The translations under genes were made by a program, and so were the position numbers. Under the pieces are notes generated by a model that was not told the origin of the DNA, did not search any database, and saw nothing but the letters and a program-made list of their open reading frames with translations. A stretch of 14,259 nt of DNA from Solirubrobacteraceae bacterium (GTDB taxonomy: Bacteria > Actinomycetota > Thermoleophilia > Solirubrobacterales > Solirubrobacteraceae). Each line of letters starts with the position of its first letter. Position 1 is the first letter of the stretch. Location: the NCBI GenBank assembly GCA_017882405.1, contig JADGPO010000142.1, forward strand, positions 1 to 14,259, in the 5' to 3' direction. Positions 7,222 to 14,259 of the stretch are shown in pieces.

Positions 7222-8372
7222 CCGATCCGCTCTCGGTAGGCCGCCACGGCCGCGCGTACGTCGTCGATGTGGTCGCCGCCGAACTTGCGCCGGTAGGCAT
7301 CGGCCAGCACGAAGGCCACCATCGCCTCGCCGACCACTCCGGCGGCGGGCACCGTGCACGAGTCGGTGCGCTCGCGCAGGGCCTCGGCGGGCTCGTGCGT
7401 GGCGATGTCGACCGAGCGCAGCGGCTTGGTCAGGGTCGGCAACGGCTTCATCGAGCCGCGCACGACCAGCGGGTCGCCCGTGGTCATGCCTCCCTCCACC
7501 CCGCCCGCTCGGTTGGTGTGACGATGAAAGCCGTGCTCGTCGTCGTAGAAGATCTCGTCGTGGGCCTGGGACCCCGGCAGCCCGGCGACCTCGACTCCGT
7601 CGCCGATCGAGACCGCCTTGACGGCCTGGATCGAGAGGATCGCCTGGCCGAGCAGGCCGTCCAGACGCTCGCGCCAGGAGACGTGTGACCCCAGACCGGG
7701 CACCAGGCCAAAGGCCCGCACCTCGAACACCCCGCCGAGCGACTCGTTGGCCTTACGCAGGCGGTTGATCTCAGCGACCATCGCGCGTGTCGCGTCGGGG
7801 TCCAGACAGCGCACCGGTGACTCGTCCACTTCGGCGAAGTCTCCAGGTACGAGATCGTCACGGCGAGGGGCGTGGACCGAGGTGATCTGGATCACGTGCG
7901 AAAAGACCTGTACGCCGACCGCCCGCAGGAACGCCTTGGCCAGCGCGCCGCCGGCCACCCGGGCGGCGGTCTCGCGAGCGCTGGCGCGCTCCAGGATGTC
8001 GCGCACGTCGCTCAGCCCGTACTTCTGGGTGCCGACCAGGTCGGCGTGACCGGGGCGGGGCAGGTGGACCTCCGCCAACTCGGCCTGCACCGGCCACGGG
8101 TTCATCCGCTCCTCCCAGTTGGCGAAGTCGCGGTTGGGGACCTGGAGCGCGATCGGCCCGCCAAGCGTGCGACCGTGGCGCACTCCTCCGGTGACAGTCA
8201 CCTTGTCACGCTCGATCTTCATGCGGCCGCCCCGTCCGTGGCCCAGCTGGCGGCGCGCCAGGTCGCGGTCCAGCGCCTCTCGCCCCAGCTCCAGGCCGGC
8301 GGGCAGGCCCTGCACGATGCAGGTGAGTCCCGGGCCGTGCGATTCGCCGGCGGTTGTCAGCTGGAGCTCCAT
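7197..8372 (-). CDS. aroC: Chorismate synthase
   Basis: This 391-aa enzyme makes chorismate from EPSP using reduced FMN, the last common step to aromatic amino acids, folate and quinones. The family signatures are all visible: GESHG (9-13), LGHGRGGRMKIERD around residues 43-56, the PRPGHADLVG and KYGLSDVRDILERASARET segments, NRAGGVEGGMTTGDP, the basic stretch KPLPTLTKPL, and ERTDSCTVPAAGVV near the C-terminus followed by RKFGGD. Length is typical. The ATG at 8372 begins MELQLTTAGESHG, leaving the normal short lead to GESHG. No clear Shine-Dalgarno sequence precedes it. The gene starts 13 bases after the stop of the small zinc-finger gene and overlaps the aroKB start. The stop is TAG. Confidence 0.96.
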   Translation of the reverse strand: MELQLTTAGESHGPGLTCIVQGLPAGLELGREALDRDLARRQLGHGRGGRMKIERDKVTVTGGVRHGRTLGGPIALQVPNRDFANWEERMNPWPVQAELAEVHLPRPGHADLVGTQKYGLSDVRDILERASARETAARVAGGALAKAFLRAVGVQVFSHVIQITSVHAPRRDDLVPGDFAEVDESPVRCLDPDATRAMVAEINRLRKANESLGGVFEVRAFGLVPGLGSHVSWRERLDGLLGQAILSIQAVKAVSIGDGVEVAGLPGSQAHDEIFYDDEHGFHRHTNRAGGVEGGMTTGDPLVVRGSMKPLPTLTKPLRSVDIATHEPAEALRERTDSCTVPAAGVVGEAMVAFVLADAYRRKFGGDHIDDVRAAVAAYRERIGWAGGWGP

Positions 8373-8385
8373 GGCTCGGGCCAGC

Positions 8386-8607
8386 TTAGGTGGACGGGGG
8401 CTCTGCGGACGGCTCGGCGCCGGCCTCGGAAGGGTGCTCCTGGGCGTCGATGCCGGGGATCCGGTGCCCCGTGCCCTGACACCATGGGCAGGTCACCTGG
8501 TGCGGCGTCCCGCCCAGACCCGAGCTCACCTGCCCGGTCGCGCGGCAGGCCAGGCAGGGGGCGCCGGCCGCGCCGTCGGGCGGCTGGGCCTCCCCGTTGG
8601 CGCTCAT
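8386..8607 (-). CDS. Small DnaJ-type zinc-finger protein (two CxxC motifs)
   Basis: This 73-aa protein has two cysteine knuckles: CLACRATG (residues 18-25) and CPWCQGTG (40-47). They are separated by 18 residues and flanked by acidic, Pro/Ala/Glu-rich tails likely to be disordered. The CxxCxxTG / CxxCxGTG pattern is that of the DnaJ central zinc-binding repeats, in which four Cys bind one zinc. There is no J domain, so it is not a chaperone in itself. It looks real for three reasons: its ATG overlaps the methyltransferase stop as ATGA (8604-8607), a GGTGA precedes the start, and the paired CxxC spacing is unlikely in a shadow frame. Its place between the O-methyltransferase and aroC suggests cotranscription, but the function is unknown. 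RNA binding, protein binding or a zinc-dependent partner role are all possible. It has the only TAA stop in the window. Confidence 0.8.
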   Translation of the reverse strand: MSANGEAQPPDGAAGAPCLACRATGQVSSGLGGTPHQVTCPWCQGTGHRIPGIDAQEHPSEAGAEPSAEPPST

Positions 8608-9227
8608 CGCTTCACCGCCACGAGGACGCCGTCGCCCACCGGGGTCAGCGTGCCGGTCAGCTCGGGATGGGTGAGCAGTCGCTCGTTGAACGCCCGCGCC
8701 ACCGAGATCCGCTCGCCGCCGGACGCCTCGGCGACCCGGCCGTCCAACAGGACGTTGTCGACCACCAGCACGGCGCCGTCGTCGAGCAGCGGCAGCACGG
8801 CGTCGAAGTAATCGCCGTACTGCGCCTTGACGCCGTCCAGGAAGGCGAAGTCGAACTTGCCCTTCAGCTCGGTCAGGCCCTGGCGGGCATCCTGCAGGCG
8901 CAGCTGGACGCGCTCGGCGACGCCCGCGCGCTCCAGGTACTCACGGGCGGCGGCGTGGCGCTCGGGGTCCACCTCGAAGGAGACCACATGGCCTCCCTCG
9001 GCCAGCCCGCGGGCGATGTACAGGGTGGAGACGCCGATCGCGGTACCGATCTCCAGCGCGCGGTGGGCTCCCCGCGTCAGGGCGAGCACCTGCAGCAGCC
9101 GGCCGGTGGCGGGGACAACGATCGGGATCCCGTCCCGGCCGGCGTGGGTCTCCATCTCTGCGAGCACGCGGTCCGGCGTGCTGCGCAGCTGGTCGATGTA
9201 GTCGCTGACGCGGGCGGTGACGATCAC
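8604..9227 (-). CDS. SAM-dependent O-methyltransferase (COMT/TrmR-like, class I)
   Basis: This 207-aa methyltransferase belongs to the cation-dependent O-methyltransferase family (Pfam Methyltransf_3), which includes catechol and caffeoyl-CoA methyltransferases and the bacterial tRNA enzyme TrmR. The SAM-binding motif I is ALEIGTAIGVSTLYIA (57-72), followed by an acidic strand end (FEVDPER). The expected metal ligands are D131 in FLDGVKAQYGDY and D157/N158 in VVDNVLLDG. The substrate is not decidable from sequence: a tRNA wobble hydroxyuridine (as for TrmR) or a small catechol are both plausible, and I lean to TrmR because of the housekeeping setting. The start is GTG at 9227, 15 bases after the aroE stop. 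The end overlaps the zinc-finger gene by four bases, so the two are probably translated together. Cytoplasmic. Confidence 0.88.
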   Translation of the reverse strand: MIVTARVSDYIDQLRSTPDRVLAEMETHAGRDGIPIVVPATGRLLQVLALTRGAHRALEIGTAIGVSTLYIARGLAEGGHVVSFEVDPERHAAAREYLERAGVAERVQLRLQDARQGLTELKGKFDFAFLDGVKAQYGDYFDAVLPLLDDGAVLVVDNVLLDGRVAEASGGERISVARAFNERLLTHPELTGTLTPVGDGVLVAVKR

Positions 9228-9242
9228 GACCGCCCACGATAG

Positions 9243-10088
9243 CTAGCCCTCGCCCAAGCGCACGGCCGCGCGCATCGCCGCCACGGGCGCGGGTCTACCC
9301 GTGAAGCGCTCGAAGCTGAGCGCGCCCTGGCCGACCAGCAGCTCCAGCCCATCGACCGCCGTCACCCCCCGCGCGCGCGCCGCCGCGACCAGTGCGGTCC
9401 CCTCGACCGTGTAGACGAGATCGACCACGCAGCCGTAACCCTCCAGGTCCTCGGCGCCGACGGGCAGACGGTGAAACGGGTCACCGCCGTCCAGCCCGAC
9501 GGAGGTGCAGTTGACCAGTAGGTCGGCGTCCAGCGCGGCCGCCGACGACGAAGTTGGCACCGGAACCGCGCCCAGCTGCTCACACAGCGCCCGGGCCCGC
9601 TCCGGAGTGCGATTCCACACCGCGACCTCGCGGGCGCCGGCGTGCAGTAGCGCCCACACCGCGGCGCGGGCGCTGCCCCCCGCGCCCAGCACCAGCGCGC
9701 TGGCACCGGCGATCGGGAGCGGCAGCGCCGCCACCAGCGCCGGAGCATCGGTGTTATCGGCGACGATCTCGCCCCCGGGCTCGAAGGTCAGCGTGTTGGC
9801 CGCCCCGATCGCCCGCGCGCGGTCAGTGGGGGCGGTGGCCAGCGCCAGCGCGGCACGCTTGTGGGGGATCGTGACGTTGGCGCCTCGAAATCCTGCCCCG
9901 GGGAGGGCTGCCACCAGCTCGTCGAACAGCTCGGGCGCCGCCGGCAGCAGCTGGTAGCGCCAGCGCGTGAGTCCGGCGGCGGCCAGCGCGGCGTTGTGCA
10001 TGGCCGGCGAGCGGCTGTGGGCCACCGGCCAGCCGAGCACCCCCAGACGGGTGACCCCAGCCTCAGTGGCAGTGGGGACGCCGGTCAC
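9243..10088 (-). CDS. aroE: Shikimate dehydrogenase (NADP+)
   Basis: AroE reduces 3-dehydroshikimate to shikimate. The 281-aa protein has the N-terminal substrate domain with LGWPVAHSRSPAMHN (17-32; the two Ser bind shikimate), NVTIPHK with catalytic K77, AANT (N98) and DNTD with D114. The Rossmann domain has LGAGGSARA (134-142), WNRT (158-161, the NADP phosphate-binding position), NCTSVG (193-198) and VVDLVY, and the C-terminal GLELLVGQGALSFERFTG. All catalytic residues are present. The start is GTG at 10088, overlapping mltG by 26 bases. No clear ribosome binding site precedes it, so a nearby start cannot be excluded, but the first beta strand (TRLGVLG) requires a start in this vicinity. 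The stop is TAG. Confidence 0.94.
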   Translation of the reverse strand: MTGVPTATEAGVTRLGVLGWPVAHSRSPAMHNAALAAAGLTRWRYQLLPAAPELFDELVAALPGAGFRGANVTIPHKRAALALATAPTDRARAIGAANTLTFEPGGEIVADNTDAPALVAALPLPIAGASALVLGAGGSARAAVWALLHAGAREVAVWNRTPERARALCEQLGAVPVPTSSSAAALDADLLVNCTSVGLDGGDPFHRLPVGAEDLEGYGCVVDLVYTVEGTALVAAARARGVTAVDGLELLVGQGALSFERFTGRPAPVAAMRAAVRLGEG

Positions 10089-11616
10089 GCTGCAGCAGGC
10101 CCAGGAACTGGGCGTAGTTGTTGGCGAACACGGTGTCGTTGGTGCACGGCTTGGCGAAGAAGTACAGGTACCGGCGGCGGGCCGGATGGGCGGCCGCCTG
10201 GATCGACGCCATGCTGGGGCTGTCGATCGGCGTGGGTGGTAGGCCGAAATGGGTGTGGGTGTTGTACGGCGAGTGCGAGCGCAGTTGCGAGACCTTCAGC
10301 GGCCGGGTGAAGTTGCCGGTGGCATAGCGGGTGGTTGAGTCGAACTGCAGCATCATGTGGTCCTTGAGCCGGTTGTAGATCACCGAGGCGACCAGTGGCC
10401 GGGCGCGGTTGCTCGACGCCTCGGCCTCGATCAGCGATGCGACCGTGAGCACGTTGTAGGCGCTCAGGTGCACGCGGCGCACGGCCCCGAGGCTGACCTT
10501 GGCAAAGCGACGCTTGAAGTCCTTGAGCTGCTCGGCGACCAGCGTCGAGGCCTTGACCGGGTCAACCAGCGTGAACGTGTCCGGGAACAGGAAGCCCTCC
10601 AGCGAGGGCACGTGCCGGGGCGCCCCGTACTTGTGGGGATCCAGCAGCGGCGAATGCCGGGTCTCGGCCAGGTAGTTGCCCTTGATCTTCTGGCGGTGCA
10701 GTAGCTGGCCGACGTACTGGCGGGTGTGCCCCTCGCTGATCGTCAGCTGACTGGTCTTGGCGGCCTTGGGCACCTTGGTCAGCGCGGCGAGCACGTCGTG
10801 ATAGCTCATCCCCAGCTGGAAGTGATACGTACCCGAGCGCAGCTGCGATCGGTCGCCGGCGAGCGTCGCGCGCAAGCTGAAGAAAAAGCTCGAGGCAATC
10901 ACCTTGTCGGCGGCCAGCTGCTTGCCGATCTGGCCGGCGCTGGAGTGCGGCGCGATCCGCACGGTGATGCGGCCGTGGGGCGAGGTGCCCAGCGGCTGGA
11001 ACAGCGCCACCAGGAACCACACCAGCCCGCCGGCCAGCACGAGCGCGGCCAGCGAGGCGATCCGCCCCAGCCACGAGGTGCGCTTGCCGGGCGTCCGGCG
11101 ACGGCGCTTGACGGGCCGCGCCTTCGCCTTCTTCGGCTTCGACTTGGACTTGGGCTGCCCGGTGAGCCGGCTAACGCGTCGGGTGCCCGAGGCGACCTCC
11201 GGGTCGTCGCGTTCCTCGTCTGAATAGAAGTCGGGGTCCGGGGGCGAGGGCAGCGTCTTGACCGGGCGGGCCGACACGCCGGCGACCTCGGGTGCAACCG
11301 GTCCCGGCCGCCCCGCCGGCTGGTGCAACGGCAGCGCCGGTGGCGACTGCTCGGGTGCCTGTCGCTCGGCGCGTGCGGCCACTGGCTCGGGCTCGGGGTC
11401 GGGCTGGAACTCCGGCTCGTCTACGGGTTCGGGGTCGGGTGCGAACTCGGCCTCGGGCTCGGGCTCGGGCTCGACGGGAAGCGGTGGCTCGCTGGGCTCG
11501 GGCGCGGCCTGCTCGGTCCGGCCGGCCCGCCGGCGGGCGCGCTCCAGGCGGGCGGCCTCTCGCTCCCGGCGCGCCGCCTCGCGCTCTGCGGCGCTCCGCT
11601 CGCGTCCGTCAGTCAC
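10063..11616 (-). CDS. mltG: Endolytic murein transglycosylase MltG (YceG) with long cytoplasmic tail
   Basis: MltG cuts nascent peptidoglycan strands at the outer face of the membrane and sets glycan length. The 517-aa protein has an unusually long cytoplasmic N-terminus of about 183 residues: an Arg/Glu-rich helix (1-34, possible coiled coil), a Pro/Glu-rich stretch (about 38-79) and a Lys/Arg-rich run (155-180). One membrane helix follows (about 184-206). The extracytoplasmic part has a LysM-like region with ITVRIAPHSSAGQIGKQLA, then the YceG core: EGFLFPDTF (340-348), the catalytic segment ASLIEAEA with likely catalytic E397, VIYNRL, MLQFDSTTRYA and SPYNTHTHFGLPPTPI (449-464). The GTG start overlaps the ruvX stop by eight bases and has GGAG (11623-11626) six bases upstream. 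E. coli MltG is about 340 aa, so the excess is the tail. The stop is TGA. Confidence 0.93.
   Translation of the reverse strand: MTDGRERSAAEREAARREREAARLERARRRAGRTEQAAPEPSEPPLPVEPEPEPEAEFAPDPEPVDEPEFQPDPEPEPVAARAERQAPEQSPPALPLHQPAGRPGPVAPEVAGVSARPVKTLPSPPDPDFYSDEERDDPEVASGTRRVSRLTGQPKSKSKPKKAKARPVKRRRRTPGKRTSWLGRIASLAALVLAGGLVWFLVALFQPLGTSPHGRITVRIAPHSSAGQIGKQLAADKVIASSFFFSLRATLAGDRSQLRSGTYHFQLGMSYHDVLAALTKVPKAAKTSQLTISEGHTRQYVGQLLHRQKIKGNYLAETRHSPLLDPHKYGAPRHVPSLEGFLFPDTFTLVDPVKASTLVAEQLKDFKRRFAKVSLGAVRRVHLSAYNVLTVASLIEAEASSNRARPLVASVIYNRLKDHMMLQFDSTTRYATGNFTRPLKVSQLRSHSPYNTHTHFGLPPTPIDSPSMASIQAAAHPARRRYLYFFAKPCTNDTVFANNYAQFLGLLQRDRRPHCH
11452..11473. repeat. Short tandem repeat of CTCGGG in mltG
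   Basis: The 6-base unit CTCGGG occurs three times in tandem plus a partial copy. On the coding (minus) strand it encodes alternating Pro-Glu in the cytoplasmic tail of MltG. Related, imperfect copies lie at about 11380-11440, where FAPDPEPV and FQPDPEPEPV form a degenerate protein-level duplication. Such a hexanucleotide repeat can change in copy number without shifting the frame. Confidence 0.7.
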
Positions 11617-12022
11617 GGGCGGCTCCGGGGTGGGTGGGGCTGGATTGATGGGCGAGCCAGCTCTGGAGCAGATGGGCGGCCGCGCGCGAGTCCTCGTCGG
11701 CGCGCCCTGGAGAGCGCTCGGCCATGCGCGTGGTGAAGCGTTCGTCGTACAGCTCGACGGGGATCGGCAGCGCCCGCTCCAGGCCGGCCGCGAACGCCCG
11801 CGTCTCCGCGGTCTGGGCCGAGTCGCCGCCGGCCAGCGACAGCGGCAAACCGACGACGATCCGCTCCACCCCCAACTCCGCGATCAGCTCGCGCAGGCGC
11901 GCGCGACCGCGACGGGAGTCGGGGGCCCGGATGGATTGCAGAGGAGTGGCCAGCACCCCGGTCGGGTCGCTCACCGCGCATCCACAGCGCGCGCTGCCGT
12001 AATCGAGCGCCAGCACCCTCAC
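11609..12022 (-). CDS. ruvX: RuvX/YqgF family, RNase H-fold protein (putative Holliday junction resolvase / pre-16S rRNA nuclease)
   Basis: The 137-aa protein has the YqgF/RuvX motifs. It opens MRVLALDYGSARCGCAVSD, with the first catalytic Asp D7. It continues with VERIVVGLPLSLAGGDS (52-68), VELYDERFTT (89-98) and a final acidic helix DEDSRAAAHLLQSWL in which D109/D111 would complete the active site. E. coli YqgF processes 16S rRNA 5' ends, and homologues cut Holliday junctions. The sequence does not separate these roles. The GTG at 12022 is chosen because it directly precedes the first beta strand and lies four bases after the alaS stop. GTG 12016 is the alternative. The much longer open frame back to 12517 lies wholly inside alaS and is a shadow. 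The end overlaps mltG by eight bases. The stop is TGA. Confidence 0.92.
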   Translation of the reverse strand: MRVLALDYGSARCGCAVSDPTGVLATPLQSIRAPDSRRGRARLRELIAELGVERIVVGLPLSLAGGDSAQTAETRAFAAGLERALPIPVELYDERFTTRMAERSPGRADEDSRAAAHLLQSWLAHQSSPTHPGAARD

Positions 12023-12026
12023 ACGT

Positions 12027-14259
12027 CTACCCGGAGAGCGCCGCTTCGATCGCGGTCCGGGCGGCGCTGATCGCGTCGGGCAGTCGCTCGGGCTCGCGTC
12101 CGCCGGCTCGCGCCAGGGTGTCGCGGCCTCCGCCGCCGCCGCCCACGACCGCCGCGGCCACCTTGACGATCTCGCCGGCGCGCACGCCGCGCGCCACCAG
12201 TGCCGGAGCGACCGACGCCACCAGGTCGACTCGGCCCTCGCCCCCGCGGCCGAGCACGATCGCGGCGTCGCCGAGCTTGCCCTTGAGCCGGTCGACCAGC
12301 TGCAGGAGGGCTTCGCCGTCGGCCACCGGCACGGCCGCGACCAGCACGCTGGCCCCCTCGGTCTCGGTGGCGCCGGCGGCCAGCTGGTCGAGGTCGACGC
12401 TGCCGTTCCCGTCGCCGCCCTGCCGGGCGGCGCGCTCCCGCTGGCGCAGCTGCTCGCGCAGCTGGCCGATCGATTCCGCGACGCGCTCGGGGGGCACCCG
12501 CAGCAGCTCGGCGGCATGCCGGAGCTCCCGGTCGCGCTCGCGCACGAAGGTCACCGCCACGGGGCCGGTGATCGCCTCGATGCGACGGACGTTGGCGGCG
12601 CTGGAGGTCTCGTTCAGGATGCGGAACAGGCCGATCTCGGCGGTGTTGCGCACGTGCGTGCCGCCGCACAGCTCGCGTGAGAACGACCCGTTGCCGACCT
12701 CGACCATGCGCACGATCTCGCCGTACTTCTCGTTGAACAGCGCCGTCGCGCCCAGGCGCTTGGCTTCGTCCAGGGTGGTTGAGATCGCGCGCACCGGATG
12801 GCTCTCCAGGATCCAACGGTTGACGTCGTCCTCGACGGCGCGCAGCTCCTCGGCGCTCAGCGACGAGCCGTGGGTGAAGTCGAAGCGCAGCTTGTCGGGC
12901 CCGACGTAGGAACCGGCCTGGCGCACATGGTCGCCGAGATGGCGTCGCAGCGCGGCGTGCAGCAGGTGCGTGCCGGTGTGATTGCACGCGGTGGCATGAC
13001 GCGCGGCCCGGTCGACGTGCGCCGCCACCCGCTCGCCGGGCTCGAAGGTGCCGTGCTCGGGGTCGACCTCCACCACCTGGTCGGTGCCCAGGCGGATCAC
13101 GTCGGTAACGCGCGCGCGGCAGCCCCCGGCGGCACACTCCAGTACGCCGGCATCGGCGACCTGGCCGCCGCCGGTGGCGTAGAACGGCGATTCCAGCAGC
13201 TTGAGCAGCAGACGAGCTTCCGCCGGCTCCGACTGGACGGCGCCGATCGTCGTCTCGGCATCGGTCGTCTCGTAGCCGACGAACTCGGTGGCGAAGCCGG
13301 CACCGCCCGAGAGCGCGGCGGCCCGGTCGCGCAGGCCGGACGTGGCGGTGCGGCTGGACCCCTGGCGGGCACGGGCGCGCTGGTCGTCCATCAAGGCCTC
13401 GAACCCCTCCTCGTCAACGCCGAGCCCGTGCTCGGCCACGATCTCCAGCGTCATGTCGATCGGGAATCCGTAGGTGTCGTGCAGCAGGAAGGCGTCGGCG
13501 CCGGCGACCCCCTCGGCGCCCGACTCCCGGACGCGGGCGATCAGCTCGTCCAGGCGCTTGAGCCCCTGCTCGAGCGTGCGCCCGAAGCTCTCCTCCTCGG
13601 AGGACAGCCAGCGCTGCACCTGCTCGCGCTGCTCGTGCAGCTCGGGATACTCGGCCCCCATCAGCTCGGTCACACGGTCGGCGTAGCGCTGCAGGAAGCC
13701 GGGGTCCAGGCCCAGCCCGCGACCGTGCTGGATCGCGCGGCGCATCACCCGGCGCAGCACGTAGCCGCGGTCCTCGTTGGAGGGGACGACCCCGTCGGCG
13801 AGCAGGAACGTCACCGCACGGCTGTGGTCGGCGAGCACCCGCATCGCCCTGTCGGTGGGGAACTCCACGCCGTAGGAGCGGCCCGACAGCTCCTCGCCCA
13901 GCTCGATCAGCGGCGCGAACTGGTCGGTCTCGAACACGGTTGCCTTGTTCTGCAGAACCGCGGCCATCCGATTGAGCCCCATCCCGGTATCGATGTTCTT
14001 GGCCGGGAGCGGCGCGAGCACGTTCACCGGGTTCTGATCCAGCTGCATGAACACCAGGTTCCAGTACTCGAGGAAGCGCTCGTTCTCGCCGCCGGGCAGG
14101 TCGTCGGGCTTGCCGTACTGCACTCCGCGATCCAGGTACAGCTCCGAGCACGGCCCGCAGGGACCGGTCGGCCCGGCCTGCCAGAAGTTCTCCTCCCGGT
14201 TGCACTCGACGATCCGCTCACGCGGCAGGCCGAGGTCCAGCCAGGCCTGGATCGCCTCC
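12027..14259 (-). CDS. alaS: Alanyl-tRNA synthetase, N-terminus cut by right edge
   Basis: AlaRS charges tRNA-Ala and edits Ser/Gly mischarging. The visible 743 residues lack roughly the first 140 of a protein of about 880. The frame is open to the window edge, reading ENFWQAGPTGPCGPCSELYLD just inside it, so the first ATG/GTG in the window (14123) is internal and not the start. Seen in order are the rest of the catalytic domain with motif 3 (IDTGMGLNRMAAVLQ, about 13956-14000), the helical tRNA-binding domain (RGYVLRRVMRRAI), the editing domain with HTGTHLLH (near 12980) and ELCGGTH (near 12668), and the C-terminal DHHA1 domain ending in a Gly-run (GGGGGGRD) typical of AlaRS. The four zinc ligands of the editing site are present. 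Motif 3 has Asn where many homologues have Glu (GLNR for GLER). It is the first gene of the visible minus-strand block, four bases before ruvX. The stop is TAG. Confidence 0.96.
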   Translation of the reverse strand, partial: EAIQAWLDLGLPRERIVECNREENFWQAGPTGPCGPCSELYLDRGVQYGKPDDLPGGENERFLEYWNLVFMQLDQNPVNVLAPLPAKNIDTGMGLNRMAAVLQNKATVFETDQFAPLIELGEELSGRSYGVEFPTDRAMRVLADHSRAVTFLLADGVVPSNEDRGYVLRRVMRRAIQHGRGLGLDPGFLQRYADRVTELMGAEYPELHEQREQVQRWLSSEEESFGRTLEQGLKRLDELIARVRESGAEGVAGADAFLLHDTYGFPIDMTLEIVAEHGLGVDEEGFEALMDDQRARARQGSSRTATSGLRDRAAALSGGAGFATEFVGYETTDAETTIGAVQSEPAEARLLLKLLESPFYATGGGQVADAGVLECAAGGCRARVTDVIRLGTDQVVEVDPEHGTFEPGERVAAHVDRAARHATACNHTGTHLLHAALRRHLGDHVRQAGSYVGPDKLRFDFTHGSSLSAEELRAVEDDVNRWILESHPVRAISTTLDEAKRLGATALFNEKYGEIVRMVEVGNGSFSRELCGGTHVRNTAEIGLFRILNETSSAANVRRIEAITGPVAVTFVRERDRELRHAAELLRVPPERVAESIGQLREQLRQRERAARQGGDGNGSVDLDQLAAGATETEGASVLVAAVPVADGEALLQLVDRLKGKLGDAAIVLGRGGEGRVDLVASVAPALVARGVRAGEIVKVAAAVVGGGGGGRDTLARAGGREPERLPDAISAARTAIEAALSG

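Noticed and set aside
6041..7300. Second minus-strand frame of 419 aa inside aroKB
   Set aside because: Same-strand out-of-frame shadow, Arg/Gly/Pro-rich; the aroKB frame has all the catalytic motifs.
7872..9242. Plus-strand frame of 456 aa opposite aroC, the zinc-finger gene and the methyltransferase
   Set aside because: It spans three well-supported minus-strand genes, and its product is low-complexity Gln/Gly/Arg-rich sequence with no motif.
12019..13137. Minus-strand 372-aa frame inside alaS
   Set aside because: Out-of-frame shadow dominated by Arg/Ala/Gly; alaS is unambiguous in the other frame.

Overview
The window is about 14.3 kb of very GC-rich bacterial chromosome. The gene set and order suggest a high-GC actinobacterium: alaS, ruvX, mltG, aroE, aroC, a fused aroK-aroB, aroQ, an Xaa-Pro peptidase, nusB. 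The order, the AroK-AroB fusion and the AroQ sequence type fit best, from memory, with Thermoleophilia (Solirubrobacterales-like). That placement is an inference, because no 16S or other decisive marker is present. Coding density is very high and there is no sign of mobile DNA, CRISPR, phage, tRNA or rRNA.

Layout. At the left edge are two plus-strand genes four bases apart: the C-terminal part of a von Willebrand factor A (VWA) domain protein with a complete metal-binding site (to 671), and a small alpha/beta hydrolase (676-1320). They converge on a 176-base spacer with no gene, and then a long minus-strand block. Read in its own direction (right to left), that block is: alaS (N-terminus cut by the right edge), ruvX, mltG, aroE, an O-methyltransferase, a 73-aa two-CxxC zinc-finger protein, aroC, aroK-aroB fusion, aroQ, a pepQ-type peptidase, nusB, an OmpR-type response regulator and its histidine kinase. 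From alaS to nusB, neighbours overlap or are separated by no more than about 15 bases, so this stretch is probably one or a few long transcripts with translational coupling. The two-component pair follows nusB after a 44-base spacer holding a hairpin.

How the genes work together. aroE, aroC, aroKB and aroQ supply five of the seven shikimate-pathway activities (DHQ synthase, DHQ dehydratase, shikimate dehydrogenase, shikimate kinase, chorismate synthase). DAHP synthase and EPSP synthase are not in the window. The rest is housekeeping: tRNA charging (AlaRS), RuvX/YqgF nuclease-fold protein, peptidoglycan glycan-strand termination (MltG), proline-peptide turnover and transcription antitermination (NusB). 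The kinase/regulator pair resembles MprAB-like envelope-sensing systems, but its signal and targets cannot be read here.

No clearly new biological system stands out. The least explained element is the small CxxC-CxxC protein coupled to the O-methyltransferase inside the shikimate cluster. Secondary points are the divergent AroQ signature, the absence of efp between the peptidase and nusB, two identical 8-base gene overlaps, frequent TAG stops, and a long Pro/Glu-rich cytoplasmic tail on MltG.
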